This document shows positions 10,140 through 22,900 of a stretch of 64,000 bases of DNA, piece by piece (within the stretch, counting starts at the first letter, position 1; every line of letters begins with the position of its first letter). The stretch spans positions 2,414,443-2,478,442 of the forward strand of contig JADCRB010000106.1 of the NCBI GenBank assembly GCA_021464245.1, written 5' to 3'. Both the position numbers and the translations under genes were made by a program. The notes under the pieces are model-generated. The model did not search any database and had not been told where the DNA came from. It worked only from the letters and a program-made list of their open reading frames with translations. This DNA is from Carallia brachiata. Lineage: Eukaryota; Streptophyta; Magnoliopsida; Malpighiales; Rhizophoraceae.

Positions 10140-10977
10140 TATCACAGTGCTAAATTTCTCACTCGAATTTTTGCCTTGTGATGGCACTAAGTCGCACTTA
10201 GTCTCAGCCAATCGCACACACAAGGATTGTACAATGGAACTTTATAACAAGCACACAACTCACACACTCAAAAGAAACACAAGACCATGCAAGAACCTTT
10301 CCCAACCTTTATTACTTTAACTCAAAGTAATACAAAGGAACAAATCACTAAACTCTCGATAGTGTTTCACTCTTTCTCTCTAAGTGATTGTTCTCTCACT
10401 GAGTACAATTGACAACCCATAAGGTTTGACATCCCCAATTATATAGGGCTTGGAGATAAACGTTATCTCCCCACGATCTCTATCATGGTTGATAATCTTC
10501 CCACAATCTTATCCACGACTCGATCTTGATCAGCCTTATCTCTCATGATCATCCATCACTTGATCTCCATAAAACCTTATCTACCCACGATCCTTACCCA
10601 TGCATGATCTAATGAGCATTATCGCGAAGCTCTGCGAGCAAGATAGAGCCATGCTCGCACGTCCCCACGTTCCACACATCACAAGAGACTCAGTGCCATG
10701 TAGTGCCATGCAATGCCATGCAGACTTGGCCAAGACTCATTCTTGTGTTTATGGGCCTCTTGGTCCATGCCCATGACCCATTGGATGGAGCCCACGAATC
10801 TGTAGCCCAATCCATGCCTTGGTTCACCTTGGGACCCACACGTAGGCTTGTGCCTACGTTGAACCCTCTCAGCTTTCACCTTGCCTCAAGAAGTGCCCAG
10901 CCACCACAAAGTCCAATGCTGGGAATTGGCAGAAGGTGCCACCAACTCTAGCATGCTAAGTGTTCAAGGGACTAGCA
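10140..10977 (-). mobile_element. LTR copy 2 (5' LTR of element 2)
   Basis: This 838-bp LTR reads 5' to 3' on the - strand, opening TGCTAGTCCCTTGAACAC at 10977 and ending near TGTGATA at 10140 (degraded CA). It is followed by the primer-binding site and gag, so it is a 5' LTR. Its outer end touches 18S sequence at CCTAC (10978-10982), the same 18S site used by copies 1 and 3, but with the LTR antisense to the 18S. The last about 270 bp plus leader and gag closely match the inverted segment at 47380-48345. Confidence 0.9.
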
Positions 10978-10982
10978 CCTAC
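10978..10982 (+). other. Target-site pentamer CCTAC at LTR/18S junction 2
   Basis: CCTAC lies at the edge of the antisense LTR and opens the adjacent 18S fragment. The pentamer and the 18S coordinate are the same as at 5946 and 40501, although the LTR orientation is reversed. Confidence 0.8.
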
Positions 10983-11987
10983 CGTGATAGTAACGTGTAA
11001 CAGAGAATTAGTATTCGATTGTAGAGAGGGGGCCTAAAAAATGGGTACGACATCCAAGGAAGGCAGCAGGTGCACAAATTGCCCCATCCTGACACGAGGA
11101 GGTGGTGACAATAAATAACAATACTGAGCTCTTGGGAGTCTGGTAATTGGAATGAATACAATATAAATCCTTTAACGAAGATCGGTTGGAGGTCAGGCCT
11201 GGTGCCAGGCACCATGGTAATTCCAGTTCCAATAGTGTCTATTTAAGTTGTTGCAATTAAAAGGCTTGTAGTTGGACCTTGGGATGAGTTGATCAGTCTG
11301 CCTTCGGTGTTCACCTTTCGCCTCATCCCTTCTACCGGCAGCGCGCTTTTGGCCTTAATTGGCCGGGTCATGCCTCCAGTGCTATTACTTTGAAGAAAAT
11401 AGAGTGCTCAAAGCAAGCCTATGCTTTGGATACATTAGTGTGGGATAACATCATAGGATTTTGATCATATTGTGCTGGCCTTTGGGATCAGAGTAATGAT
11501 TAACAGGGACAGTTGTGGACATTCGTATTTCAAAGTTAGAGGTGAAATTCATGGATTTATGAAAGACAACCAACTACAAAAGCGTTTGCCAAGGAAGTTT
11601 TTATTAATCAAGAACGAAGTTTGGGGGCTCAAAAACGATCAATACCGTCTTAGTCTCAACCATAAGCGATGCTGACCAAGGATCGGTAGAAGTTGCTTTT
11701 AGGAATCTACCGGCACCTTATCAGAAATCAAAGTCTTTGGGTTTCAGGGGGAGTATGGTCGCAAGGCTAAAACTTAAAGGAATTGACGGAAGGGGACTAC
11801 TACGAGTGGAGTTTACGGCTTAATTTGACTCAACAGGGGGAAACTTATTTGGTCTAGACATAGTAAGGATTGACAGACTAAGTGCTTTTTTTTATTTATT
11901 CTATGGGTGGTGGTGAATGGCCATTCTTAGTTGGTGGAACGATTTGTCTGGGTAATTTAATTAAAAAATGAGACCTCAGCCTGCCAA
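10978..11987 (+). rRNA. 18S rRNA internal fragment (second copy), cut by satellite B
   Basis: This is about 1.0 kb of 18S, beginning at the same nucleotide as the fragment at 5946 and running to GAGACCTCAGCCTGCCAAC, where satellite B begins. The 530-loop sequence GCCAGCAGCCGCGG is degraded to GCCAGGCACCATGG, and a CTAGTA-type segment near 11800 replaces the conserved GCACCACCAGG. It diverges from the first copy at many positions, so the two are not a recent duplication. It is a pseudogene fragment. Confidence 0.94.
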
Positions 11988-14900
11988 CAAAAGCATACTC
12001 TATGCCCGCACGAGTATAAAAGGCGAGACGACAACAACCAAGCATACTTCTAGGCTGCAAGAGAATAAAAGGCGAGACAGCAACAACAACAAAAGTATAT
12101 ACCCTGCTTGCACGAGCATAAAAGGTGAGGCAGCAACAGTAAAGCATACTCCTTGCCCAAACGAGGATAAAAGGTAAGGCGGCAACAACAAAGCACACTC
12201 TTTACTCGTACGAGTTTAAAAGCGAGATGGCAACAACAACAAAACTAGACTCCTTGTCCGCACAAGTATAGAAGGCAAGATGGCAATAACAACAAAAGCA
12301 TACTCCTTGCTCGCAAGAGTATAAAAGGCAAGATGACAACGTCTCCAAAACCAGACTCCTTGCCTGTACGAGAATAAAAGGCCGGCAACAATAACAAAAG
12401 CATATTTCGTGCTTGCATGGGTCTAAAAGGTGTGACGGCAACAATAGCAAAGTAGACTTCTAGCCCGCAAGAGTATAAAAGGCAAGATGCCAAGAACAAC
12501 AAAACCAGACTCCTTGCCTATACGAGTATAAAAATTGAGACGGTAACAACAGCAAAAGTAGACTCGTTGCCCGCAAGAATACAATTGGGAAAAAGCACAA
12601 AAATAAAGCATACTCCTTCCTGCATGAGCATAAAAGGCGAGACGGTAACAACAACAAAGCAAACACTTAGGCCGCACGAGTATAAAAGGCAAGACGGTAA
12701 TAATAATAAAAGTAGAATCCTTGCCTGTAAGAGTATAAAAGGCGAGACGACAACAACAAAGCATACTCCTTGCCCGGACGAGTATAAAACGTGAGACGGC
12801 AACAACAAAGCTTGTTGATTACTTGCAGGAGTATAAAAGGTAAGCCGGAAACTACAACAAAACCAGACTCCTCACTCGTAAAGTATAAAGGGCCAGAAGT
12901 ACAACAACAAAAGTATACTCTTTTCTTGTGTGAGTGTGAAATTTGAGACGACAACAACAAGAAAAACAGACTCCTTACCCACACGAGTATGAAAAGTAAG
13001 ACAGGAGCAACAACAAAAATAGACTCCTTGCCTGAAAGAATAGGAAAGGCAAAAAGTACAACAACAAAAGTATACTCCTTGCCCATACGAGTAGAAAAGG
13101 GGAGAGGGCAACAATAGCAACGCTGACTCCTAGTTCGCATGAGTATAAAAGGTGAGACAACAACCACAACAAAAGTAGACTCCTTGCTCAAAAGATTATA
13201 AAAGGAGAAAAGTACAACGATAAAAGAATACTCATTGTGGCACGAATATAAAAGGTAAGACAGTAAGAACAGCGAAGTACACTCCTAGCATGCATGAGTA
13301 TAAAAGGCGAGACAGCAACAACATCAAAGCAGACTCCTGGTACACACGAGTATAAAAGGCGAGACGACAACAACAACAAAAGTAGACCCCTTACCCGCAC
13401 GAGTATAAAAGCCGAGACAATAACAACAACAATGGTAGACTCCTTGCCCGCAAGAATACAAAAGACAAAAAGTACAAAAATAAAAGTATACTCCTCGCCC
13501 ACATGAGTATAAAGGGCAAGATGGTAATAACCGCAGAGCTGACTCCTAGCACGCACGAGTATAAAAGGCGAGACGGCAACAATAATAAAATCAAACTCAT
13601 TACTCGCAAGAATATAAAAAGCGAGACAGTGACAATAACAAAAGCAAAGTCATTACCCGCAAGAGTATAAAGGAGACAAGTACAACAATAAAAGTATGCT
13701 CCTCGCTTGCCAGAGTATAAAGGGCGAGACAGGAACAACAAAGCATACTCCTCACTCGTATGAGTGTAAAAGGCGACAAGGCAACAAAAGAGCGTTCTCT
13801 TTTCCTGCACAGGTATAACATGGGAGACGGAAACAACAACAAAACCAGACTCCTTTCCCAAATGAGTGCAAAAGGCGAGACGACAACAACTACAAAAGCA
13901 TTCTCCTTGCTCGCACGAGTAAGAAAGGCGAGATGGCAATGACAAAGCATACCCCTTGCCTGCACGAGCATAAAAGGCAGCAACAACAAATACTAACCCC
14001 TTGCCCACGTGAGTATTGAAGGCAAGACAGCGACAACAACAAAACCAGACTTTTTGCCCGCACGAGTATAAACGGTGAGACCAAAAAACAACAAAAGCAT
14101 ACTCCTTAGCGGCACGAGTATAAAAGGCAAGACGACAACTACAACAAAACCAGACTCCTTGCCTGAATGACAGCAACAACAAAAGCATACTCCTTACCCG
14201 CACGAGTATAAAAGGCAAGACGTCGACAACAAACCATATTCCTTGCTCGTATGAGCATAAAAGGAAGGACAACAACAACAAAGTATGCTCATTTCGCGCA
14301 CGAGTATAAAAGGCAAGCCAGCAACAACAACAAAACCAACTCCTTGCCCGTACGAGTATAAAAGTTGAGACGACAACAACAACAAAAGCATACTCCTTGC
14401 TCGCACGAGTATAAAAGGCTTGTCAGCAACAGCAAAGCATACTCCTTGCTCGAACGAGTATAAAAGGCGAGTCGGTAACAATAGGAAAAATAGAATCCTT
14501 GCCTGCATGAGCATACAAGGTGAGACATCAACATCAACAAAAACAGACTCTGTGCCCACAAGAGCATAAATGGCAAAAAGTAAAACAACAAAATTATGCT
14601 CCTTGCCAGCACTAGTATAAAAGGCATGACGAGAATTATAGCAAAGCAGACTCCTAACCCCCACGAGTATAAAAGGCGAGGCGGCAACAACAGTAAAAAC
14701 AGACTCTTTGCCCGCAAGAGCAAAAAAGGCGACAAGTACAACAACAAAACCAGACCCCTTGCCCACGTGAGCATAAATGGTGAGACAGCAACAACAACAA
14801 AAGTATATTTTTTGCCAACAAGAGCATAAAAGCGAAAAGCACATTAACAAAAGTGTACTCCTTGCCCGCACGAGTAGAAAAGGCAACACAATAACAACAG

Positions 14901-17502
14901 AAAAGCAGACTCCTTGCCCGCATGACTTAAAAGGCTAAATGCCAGCAACAACAAAAGTAGACTCCTTCGCTACACGAGTATAAAAGGCGACACGTCAACA
15001 ACAAGGCATGCTGCTTGCCCTCGTGAGAATAAAAGGTGACACTGTAACAACAACAAAACCAGACTCCTTGCCTGTACCAGTATAAAAGGCAAGAAGGCAA
15101 CATCAACAAATGCATACTCCCTCCCAGCACGAGCATGAAAGGAGAGATAGTAATAGAAAAGCATACCCCTTGCCCGCTGAGTATAAAAGATGAGACGCAA
15201 CAACAACAAACTAAACACACCTTGCCCACATGAGCATAAAAGGGAGGTGGCAACAAAGCATACTCCTTGCTCGCACGAGTATAAAAGATGAGATGACAAC
15301 AACCAAGCATCCTCCTTACTCGCACGAGTATAAAATGTGAGACGGCAACAACAAAGTATGCTGCTTGCCGGTACGAGTGCAAAAGGCAAGACAGCAACAA
15401 CAACAAGACTAGACTCCTTGCCCCTATGAGGGTAAAAGGAGAGGTGACAGCAACAATAAAAGTAGACTATTTTCCAGCAATAATATAGAAGGCGAAAAGC
15501 ACAAAAATAAAAGCATACTCCTTGCCCACATGAGTATAAATGGCAAGACAATAATAATAGCAAATCAGGCGCCTAGCCCTCGCGAGTATGGAAGGCGAGA
15601 CGACAACAACAACAAAAGCAGACTCCTTACCCACAAGAGTATAAAAGGCAAGGCCTTGACAACAAAGCGTACTCCTTACTTTTTGGAGTATAAATGCCGA
15701 GACAGCAAGAACAAAGGTTGCTGCTTGCCCGTACGAGTATAAAAATGAGATGGCAATAACAGTTAAATTACACTCCTTGCTCACAAGATTATAAAAGGCA
15801 AAAAATGCAAATATAAAAGTATAATCCTTGCCTGCATGAGCATAAAAGGCGAGACAGTGACAATAGCAAAGCAGACTGCCAGCCTGCACGAGTACAAAAT
15901 GTGAGGTAGTAACAATAGTAAAAGTATACTCTTTGTACGCAAGAATATAAAAGGCAAAAAGTAAACGTAGACTCCTTGCCTATACGAGTATAAAATGGTA
16001 GACGGTAGCAACAGCAAAGTAAACGCGTAACCCTCACGAGTATAAAAGGCAAAACGGCAACAACAATAGAAGCAGACTCGTTACCCACAAGAGTATGCAA
16101 GGCAGGACGGCAACAACAAAGCATACTCCTTGCACTCATGAGTATAAACGGCAAGACGGCAACAACAAAGCAAACTCCTTACTCACACGAGTGCAAAATG
16201 CAAGATGGCAGCAACAAAGCATGCTTCTAGCCCGCACAAATACGAAAGGCAAGACAGCAACAACAACAAAACCTGACCCCTTACCCACATAAGTATAAAA
16301 GCGTGATGGCAACAACAACAGCATACTCTTTGCCCGCACGAGTATAAAAGGTGAAACGACAACAGCAAAGCATACACTTTAGCCGTACGAGTATAAAAGG
16401 CAAGAGGACAACTACAACAAAAGCAGACTCCTTGGCCGTGCAAGTATAAAGGGAGAGGCGATAACAACAACAAAAGCATACTCCTTACACGCACAAGAAT
16501 AAAAGGTGAGACGGCAATGGCAAAGCATACCCCTTGCCCGCATGAGTATAAAAGGTGAGTCGGTAACAACAACAAAACTAATATTGTTGCCGGGACGAGT
16601 ATAAAAGGCAAGATAGCAACAACAACAAAAGTAGACTGTTTGCCCGCAAGAGTATAAAAGGCAAAAAGTCCAACAACAAAAGCTTACTCAATGCACACAA
16701 GAGTATAAAAGGCGAGGCGATCACAACAGCAAAGCAGACTCCTAACCCGCACGAGTGTAAAAGGCCCGACGGCAGGAACAACAAAAACAAACTCCTTGCC
16801 CGCAAGAGAAAAAAAGGCAACAAGTACAACAACAAAACCAGACTTGTTGCCTACTCGAGCATAAAAGTCGAGACAGCAACTGCAACAAAAGTAGACTCTT
16901 TGCCTGCAAGAGTTTAAACAGTGAAAAGTAAAACAACTAAAGTATACTCCTTGCCTGCATGACTATAAAAGGAGAGACGGTAACCACAATAAAACCGACT
17001 CCTAGCCCGCTTGAATTAAAAGGCTAGACATCAACAACAACAAAAGCAGACTCCTTGCCTACAAGAGTATAAAAGGCAAGACAGCAACAACATAGCATAC
17101 TCCTTGCCCGCATGGTTATAAACAGCAAGACAACAATAAAAAAGCATGCTGCTTGCCTGCACGAGAATAAAAGGGAACACATTAACAGCAACAAAAACAG
17201 GCTTATTGCTCATACGAGTATGAAAGGCAAGACTACAAAAATAATAAATGCATACTCGCTGCCAACAAGAATATAAGAGGCAACACGACAATAGCAAAGC
17301 ATACTCTTTGCCCGCATGAGTATAAAAGGCAAGATGACAACAATAAAAAAATCAGACTCCAAAACCAGACTCCTTGCCTGCAAGAGCATAATAACCAAGA
17401 ACTACAACAACAATTGTACACTCTTTACCTACATGAGTATAAAAGACAAGATGATAGCAACAACAAAACCAAATGCCCTGCCTGCACGGGTATATAAGGC
17501 GA
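11988..17502 (+). repeat. Satellite array B (about 52-bp monomers)
   Basis: About 105 monomers lie in the same orientation as array A (TATAAAAGG on the + strand). The left edge joins 18S at a shared AAC. The right edge joins filler DNA ahead of a 26S 3' end. Monomer order and sequence show that the whole array is an inverted copy of about 18450-23880 in array C. Matched landmarks include the segment around CAATTGTAC (17413 versus 18541), the region near 14889 versus 20996, and 12198 versus 23668. Reading frames on the - strand are long only because that strand of the monomer has no stop triplets. Confidence 0.95.
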
Positions 17503-17556
17503 GACAATAAACAGTAGAAAAGGGGAGAGGGTAGAAAAAGAGTAGACAATAAAGAG
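17503..17556 (+). other. Junction filler between satellite B and 26S
   Basis: About 54 bp match neither the satellite nor 26S. They contain a short direct repeat, GACAATAAACAGTAGAA at 17503 and GACAATAAAGAGTAGAA at 17545, separated by purine-rich sequence. Short templated repeats at a breakpoint are typical of end-joining repair in plants. That mechanism is an inference. Confidence 0.55.
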
Positions 17557-17796
17557 TAGAAGCGACGCGTTCGCCCGTCATTCGATTGTCGACCCACAGT
17601 AGGGGCCCTATGGCCCTCAAAGGCACGTTTAGTGGGCCAAGCACCCACAGCGAAAGAGTTGCGGCTGCCGCCTTGAATTACAATTTCTGCCAATCGACGG
17701 GTAGAATCCTTTGCAGACGACTTAAATATGCGATGGGGTATTGTAAGTGGCAGAGTCGCCTTGCTGCCACGATCCACCGAGATTCAGCCCTTTGTC
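17557..17796 (+). rRNA. 26S rRNA 3'-terminal fragment
   Basis: This is the last about 240 nt of 26S, from TAGAAGCGACGCG to GATTCAGCCCTTTGTC. Recognisable segments include GGGTAGAATCCTTTGCAGACG and TATTGTAAGTGGCAGAG. It leads into normal IGS on its 3' side. The inverted homologue is at 43014-43260. Changes such as GCGATGGGG for GCGACGGGG indicate decay, but less than in the 18S pieces. Confidence 0.93.
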
Positions 17797-18211
17797 ACTT
17801 TGATTCGTCCCACCCTTTCCCCTCAAATCATTTTTTCAACTTTTTGGGCTGGCTGGGGAGGCTAGCGTGCGGGCTTGGAAATCCCTAACTTGAGCCCCGT
17901 ACAAGAAGCTAGATAGTTGCATAGTGTGTTCGGTGAGGCCTGCAATGAGGAACCCCCAGCAGCACACTTGCACCGAGCACCGGGGAGATTAGGTGTTGGA
18001 CCCTCGAGCCAAGAGCCTAATAGAGTTGTTGGCACATTTCACGGACTCGTAGAATGGGCATGGGCGTGGACATGGGCTGGGCATAAGCAAGGTGATGGGA
18101 AAATTGGCTAAGGCATTGGCCACCGAAGAAGGCTTGAAAAAGGCCAATGAATGGATTGTTGGCAGCTTGCACCAACTCGTTGAATAGGCATGTGCTGGCC
18201 ATGTTAGGCAT
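17797..18211 (+). other. rDNA 3' spacer and start of IGS, truncated
   Basis: This is spacer downstream of 26S, homologous in inverted orientation to 42620-43013. It includes the pyrimidine-rich stretch after the 26S end, a CCGGGGAGATTAGGTGTTGG segment, and about two units of the CCAATGAATGGATTGTTGGC-type IGS subrepeat. It is cut by satellite C at about 18212. Short reading frames here have no recognisable product. Confidence 0.85.
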
Positions 18212-19740
18212 ATACTCGCCTCGTTACTGTTGTTGTTGTACTTATCCTCTTTTATACTATTAAGGGCAAGGAGTCTGCTTTTGTTGTTGTTGCTGTCTTG
18301 CCTCTTATACTCATGCAGGCTAGGTGTCTGCTTTGTTGTTGTTACTGTCTCACCTTTTATACTAGTGCAGGCAAAGAGCATACTTTTGTTCTTTTACTTT
18401 TTGCCTTTTATACTCTTATGGGCAAGGAGTTTGCTTTTGTTGTTATTATTGTCTCGCCTTATATACCCATGCAGGCAGGGCGTTTGGTTTTGTTGTTGCT
18501 ATCATCTTGTCTTTTACACTCGTGCAGGTAAAGAGTGTACAATTGTTGTTGTAGTTCTTGGTTTTTATGCTCTTGCAGGCAAAGAGTCTGGTTTTGTTAT
18601 TGTTGTCGTCTCGCCTTTTATACTCATGCGGGCAAAGAGTATGCTTTGCTATTGTCGTGTTGCCTTTTATATTCTTGTTGGCAACGAGTATGCATTTATT
18701 GTTGTTGTAGTCTTGCCTTTCATACTCGTGTGAGCAAGAAGCCTGTTTTTGTTGTTGTTAATGTGTTGCCTTTTATTCTCGTGCAAGCAAGCAGCATGCT
18801 TTATTATTGTCGTCTTGCTGTTTATACCCATGCGGGCAAGGAGTATGCTTTGTTGTTGCTGTCTTGCCTTTTATACTCTTGTAGGCAAGGAGTCTGCTTT
18901 TGTTGTTGTTGATGTCTAGCCTTCTAATTCATGCGGGCTAGGAGTCAGTTTTGTTGTGGTTACCGTCTCTCCTTTTATTGTCATGCAGGCAAGGAGTATA
19001 CTTTAGTTGTTTTACTTTTCACCTTTTAAACTCTCGCAGGCAAAGAGTCTACTTTTACTCCAGTTGCTGTCTCGGCTTTTATGCTTAGGTAGGCAACAAG
19101 TCTGGTTTTGTTGTTCTACTTGTTGCCTTTTTTACTCTTGCGGGCAAGGAGTTTGTTTTTGTTGTTGCTGCCGTCACGCCTTTTAGAATCTTGCGGGTTA
19201 GGAGTTTGCTTTGCTATTGTTATCACCTCACCTTTTATACTCATGCGGGCATTGAGTATACTTTTGTTGTTGGACTTTTTGTCTTTTATACTCTTACGGG
19301 CAAAGAGTCTACTTTGTTGTTGTTGCTATCTTGCCTTTTATACTCGTCCGGGCAGCGATATTAGTTTTGTTGTTGTTACCAACTCGCTTTTTATACTCAT
19401 GCGGGCAAGGAGTATGATTTGTCGTTGCCGTCTCGCCTTTTATTCTTGTGTGTGCAAGGAGTATGCTTTTGTTATTGTTGTTGCATCTCCTTTTATACTC
19501 GCACGACCAAGGAGTTTGCATTTGTTGTAGTTGTCCTCTTGCCTTTTATACTCGTGCGGCTAAAATGTATGTTTTACTGTTGTCGTTTCACCTTTTATAC
19601 TCGTGTGAGCAAGGAGTATGCTGTTGTTGTTGTTGCCGTCACACTTTTATACTTGTGTGGGTAAGGGGTCGGGTTTTGTTGTTGTTGCCGTCTTGCCTTT
19701 CATTTTTGTGCAGGCTAGAAGCATGCTTTGTTGCTGCCGT

Positions 19741-19936
19741 ATTGCATTTTACACTCGTGTGAGTAAGGAGTTTGCTTTGTTGTTGCCGTCTTGCCGTTTA
19801 TACTCATGAGTGCAAGGAGTATGCTTGGTTGTTGCCGTATTGCATTTTACACTCGTGTGAGTAAGGAGTTTGCTTTGTTGTTGCCGTCTTGCCGTTTATA
19901 CTCATGAGTGCAAGGAGTATGCTTGGTTGTTGCCGT
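19741..19936. repeat. 98-bp exact-looking tandem duplication in array C
   Basis: Two consecutive 98-bp dimers (19741-19838 and 19839-19936) read the same by eye. The inverted counterpart in array B (near 16110-16210) and a homologous place in array D (near 50270) have a single copy. The duplication therefore arose in C after the arrays separated. Confidence 0.8.
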
Positions 19937-22900
19937 TTATATTCCTGTGCACAAGGAGTCTACTTTTGCTATTGTTACTGTCTCACATTTTGTACTTGTG
20001 CAGGATGGCAGCCTACTTTGCTATTGTCACCGTCTCGCCTTTTATGCTCGTGCAGGCAAGGATTATACTTTTATTTTTGCAATTTTTGCTTTTTATAATC
20101 TTGCGAGCAAGGAGTCTACTTTGACTGTTATTTGCCATCTCGTTCTTATACTCGTACAGGCAAGCAGCAACCTTTGTTCTTGTCATCTCGGCATTTATAC
20201 TCCAGCAAGCAAGGAGTACGCTTTGTTGTCAAGACCTTGCCTTTTATACTCTTGTGGGTAAGAAGTCTGCTTTTATTGTTGCTGTCGTCTCGCCTTCTAT
20301 ACTCGTGAGGGCTAGGTGCCTGCATTGCTATTATTATCCTCTTACCATTTATACTCATGTGGGCAAGGAGTACGCTTTTATTTTTGTGCTTGTCGCCTTT
20401 TATATTATTGCAGGCAAAGAGTCTACATTTATTGTTGCTGTCGCCTCTCCTTTTACACACATACAGGCAAGGAGTCTAGTCTTGTTGTTGTTGCTATCTT
20501 GCCTTTTACACTCATACGGGCAAGCAGCATATTTTGTTGTTGCCATCTCACATTTTATACTCGTGCGAGTAAGGAGGATGCTTTGTTGTTGTCGGCTCGT
20601 TTTCTATACTCGTGCAAGCAAGGAGTATGCTTTGTTGCTACCTCCCCTTTTATGCTCGTGTGGGCAAGGTGTCTGGTTTTGTTGTTGCTGTCGTCTCATC
20701 TTTTATACTCACGCGGCCAAAGGGTATGCTTTTCTATTGCTATCTCTCTTTTCATACTCGTGCTGGTAGGGAGTTTGCATTTGTTGATGTTGCCTTCTCG
20801 CCTTTTATACTGATAGGCAAAGAGTCTAGTTTTTGTTGTTTTGCAGTGTCACCTTTTACTCTCACGAGGGGAAGCATGCCTTGTTGTTGAGGTGTCGCCT
20901 TTTATACTCGTGTAGCGAAGGAGTCTACCATTTTTATTGCTAGCATTTAGCCTTTTAAGTCATGCAGGCAAGGAGTCTGCTTTTCTACTATTACTGTGTT
21001 GCCTTTTCTACTAGTGCAGGCAAGGAGTACACTTTTATTAATGTGCTTTTCGGCTTTTATACTCTTGCAGGCAAAAAATATACTTTTATTGGGCAAGGGG
21101 TCTGGTTTTGTTGTCGTACTCCTCGCCTTTTTTGCTCTTGCGGGCAAAGAGTCTGCTCTTACTGTTGTTGCCATCTCGCCTTTTATACTCGTGCGGGTTA
21201 GGAGTCTGCTTTGCTATTATTGTCGTCATGCCTTTTATACTAGTGCTGGCAAGGAGCATAATTTTGTTGTTTTACTTTTTGCGATTTATGCTCTTGTGGG
21301 CCTTGGAGTCTGTTTTTGTTGATGTTGATGTCTCGCCTTGTATGCTGGTACAGGCAAGGATTTTATTTTTCCTATTGTTACTGACTCGCCTTTTATACTC
21401 GTTCGAGCAAGGAGTATACTTTGCCGTTGTTGACAAGCCTTTTATACTCGTGTGAGCAAGGAGTATGCTTTTGTTGTTGTTGTTGTCTCGCCTTTTATAC
21501 TCATACGGGCAAGGAGTCCGGTTTTTTTATTGTTGCTGGCTTGCCTTTTATGCTCGTGCGAGCAATGAGCATGCTTTGTTGTTGTTGTCCTTCCTTTTAT
21601 GCTCATACGAGCAAGGAATATGGTTTGTTGTCGACGTCTCGCCGTTTATACTCAAGCGGGCAAGTAGTATGTTTTTGTTGTTGCTGTCGTTCAGGCAAGG
21701 AGTCTGGTTTTGTTGTAGTTGTCATCTTACCTTTTATACTCGTGCCACCAAGGAGTATGCTTTTGTTGTTTTTGTCGTCTCACCTTTTATACTCGTGCAG
21801 GCAAAGAGTCTGGTTTTGTTGTTGTCGCTGTCTCGCCTTCAATACTCACGTGGGCAAGGGGTTAGCATTTGTTGTTGCTGCCGTCTTGCCTTTTTTGCTC
21901 GTTCAGGCAAGGGGTATGCTTTGCTGTTGCCATCTCGCCTTTCCTACTCGTGCGAGAAAGGAGAATGCTTTTGTTGTTATATTGCCGTCTCGCCTTTTGT
22001 ACTCATTTGGGAAAGGAGTCTGGTTTTGTTGTTGTTTCCCGTCTACCATGTTATGCTCGTGCAGGAAAACAGAATGCTCTTTTGTTGCCTTCTCGCCTTT
22101 TACACTCATATGAGTGAGGAGTATGCTTTGCTGTTCCCGTCTTGCCCTTTATACTCGGGTAGGTGAGGAGCATACTTTTGTTGTTGTACTTGTATCCTTT
22201 TATACTCTTGCGGCTAATGACTTTGCTTTCGTTATTGTCACTGTCACTTTTTATATTCTTGAGAGTAATGAGCCTGATTTTATTGTTGTTGGCGTCTCGC
22301 CTTTTATACTCGTGCGTGCTAGGAGTCAGCCCTACTGTTATTACCATCTTGCCCTTTGTAGTCATGTGGGTGATGAGTATACTTTTATTTTTGTACTTTT
22401 TGTCTTTTGTATTCTTACGAGCAAGGAGTCTACCATTGCTGTCGTTACTGTCTCGGCTTTCATACTCGTGCGGGCAAGAAGTCTACTTTAGTTGTTGTTG
22501 TTGTCTCGCCTTTTATACTTGTGTGTACTAGGAGTCTACTTTGATGTTGTTGCTGTCTCGTCTTTTATACTTATGCATGCTAGGAGTCTACTTCATCGTT
22601 CTTACTGTCTTAACTTTTATACTCATGCCACAATGAGTATGCTTTTATCATTGTACATTTTGCCTTTTATAATCTTTTGAGCAAGGAGTCTACTTTTTTG
22701 TTTGTTGTTGTCTCGTTTTATACTCGTACGAATTAGGAGTAGCGTTGCTATTGCTGTTCTCCCTTTTATACTCGTATGGGCAAGGAGTATTTTTGTTGTT
22801 GTACTTTTGCATTTCCTTCTTGTGGGCAAGGAGTCTATTTTTGTTGTTGCTCCTGTCTTACTTTTCATACTCGTGTAGGTAAGGAGTCTGTTTTTGTTGT

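Noticed and set aside
11988..17502. CRISPR-like regular array
   Set aside because: Monomers are contiguous and all diverged. There is no constant repeat alternating with unique spacers, no cas genes, and the context is plant rDNA.
17916..18111. Small frame over the IGS start as a gene
   Set aside because: The sequence is homologous to the 3' spacer and IGS subrepeats at 42620-43013, and the frame is not kept in the homologue.
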